DNA of 50,916 nucleotides. Origin: a bacterium D16-56. GTDB lineage: Bacteria > Bacillota > Clostridia > Lachnospirales > Lachnospiraceae. Made by a program: the position numbers and the translations under genes. The notes below the pieces were generated by a model, which was given only the letters and a program-made list of their open reading frames with translations, searched no databases and was not told the DNA's origin. The stretch is from contig RAYY01000035.1 of the NCBI GenBank assembly GCA_003611875.1, positions 1 to 50,916 on the forward strand, in the 5' to 3' direction. Of the stretch, positions 41,748 through 49,424 are shown piece by piece. How positions within the stretch are numbered: position 1 is the first letter of the stretch; the number at the start of each line of letters is the position of its first letter.

Positions 41748-44324
41748 TTAGTTTTGATGAAGCCGTTCTATAATACTTGTTTTTGCGATCTTTCGATATA
41801 TGATTGCCGGAATAATAATCGTTAGCGCAATCAAAAATGGATAGATAACAAACATAGGGAAAATAACAAATTTATAAGTGAAAAACCAAATGCTATTTGA
41901 AATTGCTCTTACAATGATAACCGATACCAGAGAACCAAATACGATTGACGCAACAACTGTTCCTGCAGCATAGTATAAGCCCTCAAATGACAGCATTTTC
42001 TTTAGCTGTTTTCCTGTCATACCAATACTTTGAAGCATGGCAAGTTCTTTTCTTCGTGTAATAATGCTGGTAAGAACAGAGTTTACAAAATTTGTAATTC
42101 CTATTAAGCCAATGATAATGCTTAACGCTCCCCCTATGGTAATAATCAGAGAGGTTAAATCATTAAAGGAATTGATATACGTTTGTTTAGAGTCGTAATT
42201 CATACTCGGTTCAATATCCTCAACATAGCTGCTCAAAAATTCCTCCATATCAGCTTCCATACCGTCAACTACATTGAATGGGAAGCTAACCAAATGAGGT
42301 TGCCCACAAAGAGGTAAGAAAACATCCGTCGGCATATAGAACTTTGCCAATCCGGTACTTCTTATCGTATCGGTGTTTTCATTGATTAGCACCTTTGCCA
42401 TAACCTTGCAGTCAAAGCTATTATCTATACTACTGGAAAGTCCGTTCATTTGTACATGATTGAAGTGAAGTGTATCGCCAACATGAATATTAGGGTCATC
42501 AATAATGTTTCCATTGTCATCAGCGGTCAGGGCATACAGTACATAGTTCCCGGATTTTAATGCTTCCCAATCAATCGTTCCCTCGATAACATCCATTGAG
42601 TTCAGTAAAAAATCATCTGCTCCATATAATTGAACCAAAGGATTTCCCTCAGCGTCTTTGTTATAATTTGAGGTAACTCCATTCTCGACAGAAAATGCTT
42701 CTTCCAAAGTCTTTGTAGTATATAACTCGCCACCCTCATCAAATGCCGGATTTTGCTTAACTGCTTCAATAAAAGAAGTGGAAAGGTCATTTTTGCTGTC
42801 GCTATTTCCAAACTTAAAATTGAAGTAATCCGCAGTAGAGATGATGAAATCCTTGTTTACAAATTTTTCTACATATTTTTCCACATCAAAGCCGCTTGCA
42901 AGTGTGAATACAGTGTTGAACAATACCAAACTCAAAGTCATAGAAATAATAACCAAAATTGTACGTTTCTTGTTCCGACCAAGATTTGATAATGCCATTC
43001 GATGAATTTTGGCTCCATGTATAGACTTTTTATCAGACGCCTTTTTGCCTTGAAATGCTGTTGCGTCATTTTCGGTATAGCGGATTGCTTCAATAGGCGA
43101 TACTGAACCTGCTATTCTGGCAGGCTTATTTACGCTAATAATCACTGTAACAAGTGCAAATAAAGCAGCTCCGATAAAAATAATTGGATTGGCAGTTACT
43201 TTTACTCCTGCGTCCGAAGCATAAACTGTGCCGTTCATTAAAAATGGTACTAATGCTCGTCCAACAAAGAAACCAATTAGCAAGCCGAATGGAATACCGA
43301 TAAAGGAAAGTAACATAGCCTGTTTGCTGATAAGTTTCTTTATTTGTCGTTTTGTTGTGCCTAAAGTTTTAAGCTGTCCGTAGGATTGAATATCTTGAAT
43401 GACAGAGATTTGGAAAATATTATATATAATCAAATACCCTGTTATCATAATTAAAAGTATGCCAACAATCCCCGAAATCAATAAAGCTGGATTTTCTAAA
43501 AAGTTACTGCCTTGATATGCAGGACTAACACGAGCGATCACATAATTGTCATCTGATGGACTTCCGCCCATAGTATCACAAGTATAGCCCGTTTCAGCAA
43601 GAAGCTGATGTAATTTTGATTCGATAGTTCCGTTTCCATGAAACATAACATAAGCGGCGACTACGCCGGAATAGTCATTATCTTCGGGGTAGGTGTATGT
43701 TAAAAGTTCAGAATTATTGTCAACAAAGGCTTTAGAAACAATAAGTCGTCCAATATTACTTAGGCTGTCTGTTTCCCAAAATCCGCATAGTACAAAATTC
43801 TTTGAATATGAAATCCCTTTAACTTGATAGTCCAAAGTTACGGTTGCTCCGATTTCAGCAGGAATACCAAGTGCGTCCAGCGTTTTGGTATCAGCCATAA
43901 TTTCATTCTCTGCTTCAGGACGGTGTCCCGTTGTTGGCTCATACCGTGCGAACTTCAAAGCAGTATCGTCCATAAACCACATATCAGCACGCCATTTTTC
44001 CAGTCCGGGATTATTGATATGGTAAGACACTGCCTTTGTATAGGCAATCTGTTCAATCATCTCATTGCCTTTTATATTATCAAAAACCTCATCGCTTATA
44101 TAATTCAAAACCGCTTGACCGTCGCCACCTTGTTTTCTAATATTTTGATCGTGAACGGTATCTATCAAACCAGAGCCTAATGTAAAAATGGTTGTAAAGA
44201 GTATAGTAGTTAGAGCGATTGCAATAATTGCAATGATATTTCTGCTTTTTCCTGCTTTGAAATAACGGTTGGATAATTTTTTGATAACAGGGCGATTGCT
44301 ATTTCCAAATAAAATATCATTCAT
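41748..44324 (-). CDS. FtsX-family ABC permease, copy 2
   Basis: 858 residues, the close paralog of the 27708-30278 permease: same start (MNDILFGNSNRPVIKKLSN), same double-FtsX layout and same end (TSIIERLHQN). Two extracytoplasmic domains separate the membrane blocks. By family it extrudes or releases peptides at the membrane and may feed signal to a partner kinase. AAGGGGG precedes ATG 44324. It is second in an operon with the ATPase. Codon use is more AT-rich than copy 1, so the two copies probably arrived separately. Confidence 0.88.
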   Translation of the reverse strand: MNDILFGNSNRPVIKKLSNRYFKAGKSRNIIAIIAIALTTILFTTIFTLGSGLIDTVHDQNIRKQGGDGQAVLNYISDEVFDNIKGNEMIEQIAYTKAVSYHINNPGLEKWRADMWFMDDTALKFARYEPTTGHRPEAENEIMADTKTLDALGIPAEIGATVTLDYQVKGISYSKNFVLCGFWETDSLSNIGRLIVSKAFVDNNSELLTYTYPEDNDYSGVVAAYVMFHGNGTIESKLHQLLAETGYTCDTMGGSPSDDNYVIARVSPAYQGSNFLENPALLISGIVGILLIMITGYLIIYNIFQISVIQDIQSYGQLKTLGTTKRQIKKLISKQAMLLSFIGIPFGLLIGFFVGRALVPFLMNGTVYASDAGVKVTANPIIFIGAALFALVTVIISVNKPARIAGSVSPIEAIRYTENDATAFQGKKASDKKSIHGAKIHRMALSNLGRNKKRTILVIISMTLSLVLFNTVFTLASGFDVEKYVEKFVNKDFIISTADYFNFKFGNSDSKNDLSTSFIEAVKQNPAFDEGGELYTTKTLEEAFSVENGVTSNYNKDAEGNPLVQLYGADDFLLNSMDVIEGTIDWEALKSGNYVLYALTADDNGNIIDDPNIHVGDTLHFNHVQMNGLSSSIDNSFDCKVMAKVLINENTDTIRSTGLAKFYMPTDVFLPLCGQPHLVSFPFNVVDGMEADMEEFLSSYVEDIEPSMNYDSKQTYINSFNDLTSLIITIGGALSIIIGLIGITNFVNSVLTSIITRRKELAMLQSIGMTGKQLKKMLSFEGLYYAAGTVVASIVFGSLVSVIIVRAISNSIWFFTYKFVIFPMFVIYPFLIALTIIIPAIIYRKIAKTSIIERLHQN

Positions 44325-44337
44325 AGTTCTTGCCCCC

Positions 44338-45003
44338 TTATTCTACAATTTTTCCGTCTTCAATGCGGACAATACGGTCTGCAAGCTGGGCAATCTCGCT
44401 ATTGTGGGTAATCATCACAATCGTTTGATGAAATTTCTGGCTTGTTACTTTCAACAGTCCCAATACATCGCTGCTTGTTCTACTGTCGAGGTTGCCCGTT
44501 GGTTCATCGGCTAATATAATGGCAGGCTTTGATACAAGGGCGCGAGCAATCGCTACACGCTGTTGCTGACCGCCGGATAAGTTGTTCGGCATATTTTGCA
44601 GCTTATCGCCGAGTGCCAGCATTTGCACAACTTCGTCCATGAAATTTTTATCTACTGTATCGCCATCCAATTCTACGGGCAAAACAATGTTTTCATATAC
44701 ATTGAGAACGGGAACAAGGTTATAGTTCTGGAAAATAAAACCGATATTGTGTCTGCGGAAAATCGTAAGCTGTTCATCGTTCAGCCCTGACAAATCTTTT
44801 CCTTTGACCTTTACATTACCGGAAGTGGGAACATCCAAGCCCCCCATCATATTGAGCAATGTGGATTTTCCGCTGCCGGAAGTCCCCACAATGGCAACAA
44901 ATTCTCCCTGTTCGACAGTGAGAGTTACACCATCCAGAGCTTTTGTGATATTCGGCTCGGTGCCATAGTATTTTTTCAAGTTTTTTGTTTCTAAAATGCT
45001 CAT
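44338..45003 (-). CDS. BceA-like ABC ATPase, copy 2
   Basis: 221 residues, highly similar to the copy at 27027. Walker [10 protein letters not shown]-loop [10 protein letters not shown], signature LSGGQQQR, Walker [16 protein letters not shown] 45003 ([14 protein letters not shown]) is used; the frame extends to 45048 over the promoter. It precedes its permease by 13 bp. The promoter just upstream has TATAAT and the TGTGA direct repeat. Confidence 0.9.
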   Translation of the reverse strand: MSILETKNLKKYYGTEPNITKALDGVTLTVEQGEFVAIVGTSGSGKSTLLNMMGGLDVPTSGNVKVKGKDLSGLNDEQLTIFRRHNIGFIFQNYNLVPVLNVYENIVLPVELDGDTVDKNFMDEVVQMLALGDKLQNMPNNLSGGQQQRVAIARALVSKPAIILADEPTGNLDSRTSSDVLGLLKVTSQKFHQTIVMITHNSEIAQLADRIVRIEDGKIVE

Positions 45004-45034
45004 AGAGAACACCATCCTTTCTTGTGATGGATTC

Positions 45035-45067
45035 ATTATAAAGGGCAATCCTCACAGAAATGTCACA
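45035..45067 (-). promoter_or_regulatory. Promoter with TGTGA-N6-TGTGA operator for module 2
   Basis: Minus strand: TGTGA at 45067-45063 and 45056-45052, then 11 nt and a perfect TATAAT at 45040-45035. The same geometry occurs at three other promoters in the window. The operator covers the -35 position. Confidence 0.75.
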
Positions 45068-45087
45068 GCCGACATAATAAATTGCCC

Positions 45088-45115
45088 TGAAATGTCACAA
45101 TCCTGTGACATTTCA
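45088..45115. repeat. Perfect 12-bp inverted repeat between kinase and ATPase genes
   Basis: TGAAATGTCACA at 45088-45099 and TGTGACATTTCA at 45104-45115 are perfect inverted copies with 4 bases between. The arms contain the TGTGACATTT half-site of the regulon operator in mirror orientation. It overlaps the kinase stop codon. It may be a terminator stem without T-tract, or an extra binding site. Confidence 0.6.
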
Positions 45116-46153
45116 AATATTATTTTCACTTCGGAGAAAAACCGAGAATGTAGCTCCACATCCAACTTCTGACTTAACCTTGATATAGCCGCCTTGCATG
45201 GTAACAATTTCACGGGCAAGATATAAGCCTATTCCAATGCCGTCTGTATCATGTACTGTATTTTCTCGATAAAATCGTTTGAAAATGGTTCCCTGATGCT
45301 GTTCTGGAATGCCAATACCAGTATCAGAAATATCTATCTTTATGTACATTTCCAGAGCTTCAACCCGCACATGAATCTTGCCCCTGTCCGGTGTATATTT
45401 TACAGCGTTGTCTAAGATATTGAACAGAGCTTCGCCCGTCCACTTACGGTCGTGGGAAACTGTCAGATATTCCGGGCAATCCACCTGAACACCGATTTGC
45501 TTTTTTTCAGCGTTCAACAAAATACCCCCTAAAGCAATGGCAAGAGTATCATAAATCGGCTGCTCTTTTTTCTCCAGAGAAATCACGCCTGTTTCCAGAC
45601 GGGATGTTTTAATCATAGCCTGCATGAGAAAGTCCAATTTATCAAGCTGCGTGTCGCTGGCAAGCAAAAATTCCCGCTGCTTATCCTTTGACACATTCTG
45701 TTCTAATAAGGTTGAATTTACCATTTTTAAGTTTGCTATCGGTGTCTTTACCTGATGAGAAATATCCGAAATCAATTCTTGCAAATCAGCTCGTTCACCG
45801 GCAACACTATTTTTACTTTCCTGCATGACCTCATAGAACCGCATCAGTCTGTGAGTGATTTTATAAAACAAACTTTCTTCTTCTGTTATTTGTGGTGGCT
45901 GTTGTTCTCCGTTCATCATCTCATCCAAAGTATCGCAAAGCATATCAGAAAACAAAGTCAGCTTTCGTCTGATTACTGCTACAAATGCAGCAATACAAAG
46001 TACCGTAAGGAATACAAAAACGATTCCGCAACATATCACAGACATTTTTTCAGTCAGTACATACAGAGCCGAAAGCATAATCACAGAAATGAGCAAAATA
46101 ATAGCCGCCAGTATGAAACAGGCTTTGTTGAGGGAAAGTTTTCTTGAAGTCAT
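45113..46153 (-). CDS. BceS-like intramembrane-sensing histidine kinase
   Basis: 346 residues. Two transmembrane helices (~11-33 and ~38-60) are joined by only a few residues, the layout of intramembrane-sensing kinases that take their signal from an ABC transporter. H box ISDISHQVKTPIANL with His133, N box NILDNAVKYTP, G1 DTGIGIPEQ, G2 GIGIGLYLAREIV. ATG 46153 overlaps the regulator stop. It is expected to work with the ATPase/permease encoded downstream (and perhaps with copy 1). Confidence 0.88.
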   Translation of the reverse strand: MTSRKLSLNKACFILAAIILLISVIMLSALYVLTEKMSVICCGIVFVFLTVLCIAAFVAVIRRKLTLFSDMLCDTLDEMMNGEQQPPQITEEESLFYKITHRLMRFYEVMQESKNSVAGERADLQELISDISHQVKTPIANLKMVNSTLLEQNVSKDKQREFLLASDTQLDKLDFLMQAMIKTSRLETGVISLEKKEQPIYDTLAIALGGILLNAEKKQIGVQVDCPEYLTVSHDRKWTGEALFNILDNAVKYTPDRGKIHVRVEALEMYIKIDISDTGIGIPEQHQGTIFKRFYRENTVHDTDGIGIGLYLAREIVTMQGGYIKVKSEVGCGATFSVFLRSENNI

Positions 46154-46833
46154 TTTTGCGTTCCCCCAATCCACATATAGCCCATGCCATACACTGTTTT
46201 GATGTAGGTATGTCTGTCTGCTTCAATTTTGCCGCGAATCCGGCTGATAGCTGTGGTTAGGGCGTGTTCGTCCACATAGTTTTCATCTATATCCCACAGC
46301 TTTTCAAGTAACACCTGCCGGGTCAGGACAATTTGAGGATTTTTTGTCAGAACTTTCAGCAAACGGTATTCCAACGGTGTGAAAGTGATTGCTTGTCCGG
46401 CAAGGGTAGATGTAAGTTTGGAAAAATTAACATATAAGTTTCCATCATCATAAAAACCGCCGCCGGATTGTGTGACAATACGTTTCAGCAACGCAGCAAC
46501 CTTTCTCTGGAAAACGCTCATCGGAAATGGTTTTGTCACATAATCATCCGCCCCCAGTTCAAACCCCTTCAGCATATCGCTCTCCATATCGTTTGCAGTC
46601 AGGAAAATTACAGCGGTGTCAGAGCGGCGTTCTTTCATTTCACGGCATATATCAAAGCCATTACCATCCGGCAGATTCACATCTAAAACAATTAAATCAT
46701 AGTCCTGTTTTTTAAGGAATTGCAGGGCGGATGCCTTTGACAGCGCTCCATCCACGGTATATCCGACAGCAGACAGATTGTAGCTTAATGTATGGTTTAA
46801 AAGCTGGTCATCTTCAACAACCAGTATTCGCAT
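46150..46833 (-). CDS. BceR-like OmpR-family response regulator
   Basis: 227 residues. The receiver has EDD at 7-9 and phospho-acceptor Asp51 in LIVLDVNLPDGNG; Lys in YVTKPFP. A winged-helix output domain (HALTTAISRIRGKIEADRH, VYGMGYMW) follows. ATG 46833 begins MRILVVEDD. It is first in an operon with the kinase, followed by the ATPase/permease operon. Its own promoter carries the TGTGA direct repeat, so autoregulation and control of all four such promoters is the simple model. Confidence 0.9.
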   Translation of the reverse strand: MRILVVEDDQLLNHTLSYNLSAVGYTVDGALSKASALQFLKKQDYDLIVLDVNLPDGNGFDICREMKERRSDTAVIFLTANDMESDMLKGFELGADDYVTKPFPMSVFQRKVAALLKRIVTQSGGGFYDDGNLYVNFSKLTSTLAGQAITFTPLEYRLLKVLTKNPQIVLTRQVLLEKLWDIDENYVDEHALTTAISRIRGKIEADRHTYIKTVYGMGYMWIGGTQK

Positions 46834-46856
46834 AGTATCACATCCTTTTTCTTTTT

Positions 46857-46889
46857 ATAGTATCAGCAAAATGTCACAGAAACCTCACA
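46857..46889 (-). promoter_or_regulatory. Autoregulatory promoter of the BceRS-like operon
   Basis: Minus strand: TGTGA at 46889-46885 and 46878-46874, then 11 nt and TACTAT (46862-46857) as -10. Spacing is identical to the sites at 45035, 26964 and 18320. Confidence 0.7.
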
Positions 46890-46901
46890 ACGAGAAAAAA
46901 T

Positions 46902-47942
46902 TTAGTATTCTGTCAGCTCCACAATTACATTGCTCTGCTGATACAGCCAGTCCGTAAATTCTTTCGGGCTGGCTGTTCCTGTTTTTACATCCTTTTTTCT
47001 CTGTAACGCTTCTTTCTTAAAGTCGGCAAAGGCAGCCTGTATTTTTTCCAGACGGTCAGCCGGAAAGCCTGCGGTATTTTTTATCCGGTTTATTTTGTTG
47101 CGCCAGTTCTGGCATTCATTTTTATAAAGCAGGTCATAGTTATTTTCTCTTGCCCTCTCGTCAAATTCCCGCTTGTTTTGAAGTGCCTGTGCTTTGCGGC
47201 ACTTGTCGCTGCACAGCTCATACCGCTGGCTCTTTGCCAGAAAATATTTTCCGCAGACCTTGCACCGCCGGAAGCAAAGCCCCCAGTCATTCAGTCTGTT
47301 CAGATAATAGGTAATCAACGGGTAGAGGGACGCATAGGCAGACACACATTCTTCTGTGCGCCGGTTGTCCGGGAACCAGAGGTCAAGCCGGGTATCTTCT
47401 GACGGTGCGCCTTTGAAATAAAGGCGGCCAGCTTGAAAATGTTTCGGTTTTCCTGTCTCCCTGTCAAAGCTCATGGTTTCGTTATGGAATACCCCGGTCA
47501 GGCTGCTCATTTTATCCATGAAGCGGTCACAGGCAGCGTTACGGTCACGGGGTTCTCTGGCAAGCAGATAGCTGTTCCAGATACGGAACGCCACATACAT
47601 TTTCAGAGGGTCGTTGCTAAGATATTTTCCCCAGAGAAATTCGCTTGCCACCTGCTCCAGCTCTGGCTGTTTCCATCGGTTGGAATGGAGGGCTTGCCGC
47701 AGCGGAGAAAGCCCGTATAAGTTCCAATCTCTGTCCGTGTCACGCTCAAAGGTTATCAAAAAACTTCCCAGCGGGCGTGTCATATCACAAAGCACCTCTG
47801 CGTTTTGGCTCCCGTTCAGCCGGAAGCGGATCTGCTGTTCTTCCCCAATCAAAATCCTCTCTTTCATTTTCTTCCTGTCCAGCGTCAGGACAAACAAAAT
47901 CCTTTCAAAACATGGCTCATGCCGTATAAACTGATTCTCCAT
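46902..47942 (-). CDS. DUF6076-like protein with CxxC zinc motif
   Basis: 346 residues. It has a globular N-terminal region, then the zinc-finger-like RCKVCGKYFLAKSQRYELCS followed by DKCRKAQALQNKREFDERAR, and a helical C-terminus. It matches the DUF6076 type found next to excisionase and mobilization genes; function unknown, possibly nucleic-acid binding. I use ATG 47942 (MENQFIRHEP), with AGGGGAT upstream; the frame extends to 48074 across a likely promoter (TTGACA near 48026). Confidence 0.7.
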   Translation of the reverse strand: MENQFIRHEPCFERILFVLTLDRKKMKERILIGEEQQIRFRLNGSQNAEVLCDMTRPLGSFLITFERDTDRDWNLYGLSPLRQALHSNRWKQPELEQVASEFLWGKYLSNDPLKMYVAFRIWNSYLLAREPRDRNAACDRFMDKMSSLTGVFHNETMSFDRETGKPKHFQAGRLYFKGAPSEDTRLDLWFPDNRRTEECVSAYASLYPLITYYLNRLNDWGLCFRRCKVCGKYFLAKSQRYELCSDKCRKAQALQNKREFDERARENNYDLLYKNECQNWRNKINRIKNTAGFPADRLEKIQAAFADFKKEALQRKKDVKTGTASPKEFTDWLYQQSNVIVELTEY

Positions 47943-48244
47943 CCCTATCCCCTGCCTTCTCTTATGGTAATTATATAATTTGGTTATATTTGTTACACTC
48001 ATGGTATCGCAGAAGCATCGTTTTGTCAAGGATAATCCGCTATGAAGATTGCAGTTGGTAATTTCGTGCAGCACAGTACCTTGACAAATGAATGACCGTC
48101 CAAAAGGGATATGACTGGCAGGAGAAGTGACGCATCCGGCGCACCAATGCAGGGAAACACCGCAGGAATGGGGCAGGAAAACGGCTTTTGGGGAGAACGG
48201 CAGCAGGAAGCATTTTAACCTATTTGATTTATGGGAGGAACAGA
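47943..48244. other. Divergent intergenic region, no gene seen
   Basis: About 300 bases separate the DUF6076 and HTH genes. A minus-strand TTGACA near 48026 and a plus-strand TTGACA near 48072 suggest divergent promoters. A 23-codon frame beginning near 48148 (MQGNTAGMGQENGFWGERQQ) may be a degraded gene end. Nothing else recognised. Confidence 0.35.
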
Positions 48245-48469
48245 ATGAACAATAAAAAGAGATTGAACAGCTACGAGGATTTACCGCTGGTTCTGGATGT
48301 GGCGGACATCCAGCGGATTATGGGAATTTCAAGGGCGAGCGCCTATGTGCTGGTACACACCCCCGGCTTTCCGGCGTTCCGCAGGGGCAGGCTTATCAAG
48401 GTCAGCAAAATTGCTTTCTTTGAATGGATGGCAAAAGGTTCCGAAACCGTACCGGGAAGCGACAAATAA
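48245..48469 (+). CDS. Excisionase-like HTH DNA-binding protein
   Basis: 74 residues. The helix-turn-helix of the excisionase/MerR-like group is visible in PLVLDVADIQRIMGISRASA, with FPAFRRGRLIKVSKIAFFEW as wing. Such proteins direct excision or regulate mobile elements. ATG 48245 follows GGAGG with 6-nt spacing; the frame opens earlier without a site. No integrase gene lies next to it in this window. Confidence 0.8.
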   Translation: MNNKKRLNSYEDLPLVLDVADIQRIMGISRASAYVLVHTPGFPAFRRGRLIKVSKIAFFEWMAKGSETVPGSDK

Positions 48470-48615
48470 GCGTGAGGTATCATTCCCTGACTGCAATACT
48501 GCCGCACTTTCCAAAGGAGCATACAGAGGGAAAAATCTTTGAAAATGATACCGAAACGCTACACAAAAACCGCCTATCTGCGTACATCAGATAGAAACAG
48601 GGAAAGGAGCCGGTT

Positions 48616-48819
48616 ATGGCAAGAATGAGCAACAAGCGGCGGCTGGAATGGTCTTTCTTCTTAAATGACCGCAGCCGTATCACTTACAACGAACTGTGCC
48701 GAAAATGCCAGCACGAATGTAAACAGAGCTTCCGGGCAGTGGTGGTTGACTGCCCGAAGTATCTTTCCAAGCGTTCCAGGAAAAAGAACAGGACTGCCGG
48801 AAACGGCAAAATCCCTTAG
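48616..48819 (+). CDS. Small cysteine-containing mobilization-element protein
   Basis: 67 residues, basic. A CRKCQHECKQSF ... VDCPKY cluster may bind zinc. ATG 48616 follows AAAGGAG. It is located between the HTH gene and the oriT of element 2, as in related mobilizable elements. Function unknown. Confidence 0.6.
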   Translation: MARMSNKRRLEWSFFLNDRSRITYNELCRKCQHECKQSFRAVVVDCPKYLSKRSRKKNRTAGNGKIP

Positions 48820-48825
48820 GAACAA

Positions 48826-48870
48826 AGGGCGCACTTCTATACAGGTCTTTCAGTCCCGTATTGTGCGTCC
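48826..48870 (-). other. oriT of mobilizable element 2 (MobQ type)
   Basis: Minus strand: hairpin ACGGGACT-GAA-AGACCTGT (48859-48841), then ATAGAAGTGCGCCCT. Outer inverted repeat GGGCGCAC (48827-48834) with GTGCGTCC (48863-48870), one mismatch. Layout and nick-site sequence match the oriT of element 1, again on the strand opposite to the relaxase gene. Confidence 0.65.
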
Positions 48871-49104
48871 TGCGGAGCTTACCTCTGCCGCTGATAAAAT
48901 CAGCAATCCGAGGTCTGCGTTCGCTTCGCTCCGACAAGGTGGCTACACCCCCTTGCGCCGCTAAAGCGGCTATCCCCTGTGTACCCGCCGAAAAGAGAAA
49001 TCCGCTCTGCGTTTTTCCCTTTTCATCGGGTTTTATAGAAACACTGACACACAGACTGTCTGTGGATGGTCTTTCTTTATCTTATAAGTAAAGGATGTGA
49101 GAAC
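48871..49104. other. Leader between oriT and DUF3847 gene
   Basis: No gene seen. The stretch is GC-richer in its first half, with small stems such as GCGCCGCTAAAGCGGC near 48955. It probably carries relaxosome binding sites and the mobilization promoter. Confidence 0.3.
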
Positions 49105-49422
49105 ATGGAAAAATCTTTGGAACAGTTGAAGCAGGAATATGAAAAAACCACTGTCCTGTTGGAACGGGAAAAACGGAAAATGCAGCGTTTGAAAAACCGG
49201 CAGGCGTATCTGGAAAACGGTTCCCGGAAACAGAGAACGCACCGGCTGATTACCCGTGGGGCAGCCATTGAGAGCATTGCGCAGCAGACAAAGGAGCTGA
49301 CCGAAACGGAATTTTATTCTCTCATGGAAAGCATTTTGAATCTGCCGCAGGCGGAACATTTCATCCGGTCTGCCGCAGAGAACCACGCCCGTATTTCCGG
49401 GCAGGAGAAAGGCGGTGACTAA
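49105..49422 (+). CDS. DUF3847 protein, element 2
   Basis: 105 residues: coiled coil (LEQLKQEYEKTTVLLEREKR), then QRTHRLITRGAAIESIAQQT and LMESILNLPQAEHF. It is homologous to the 40679-40966 protein. ATG 49105 follows AAAGGATGTG. Its 3' end contains the ribosome binding site AAAGGCGGTGA for the relaxase, whose ATA start is 3 bp past the stop. Confidence 0.8.
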   Translation: MEKSLEQLKQEYEKTTVLLEREKRKMQRLKNRQAYLENGSRKQRTHRLITRGAAIESIAQQTKELTETEFYSLMESILNLPQAEHFIRSAAENHARISGQEKGGD

Positions 49423-49424
49423 GG

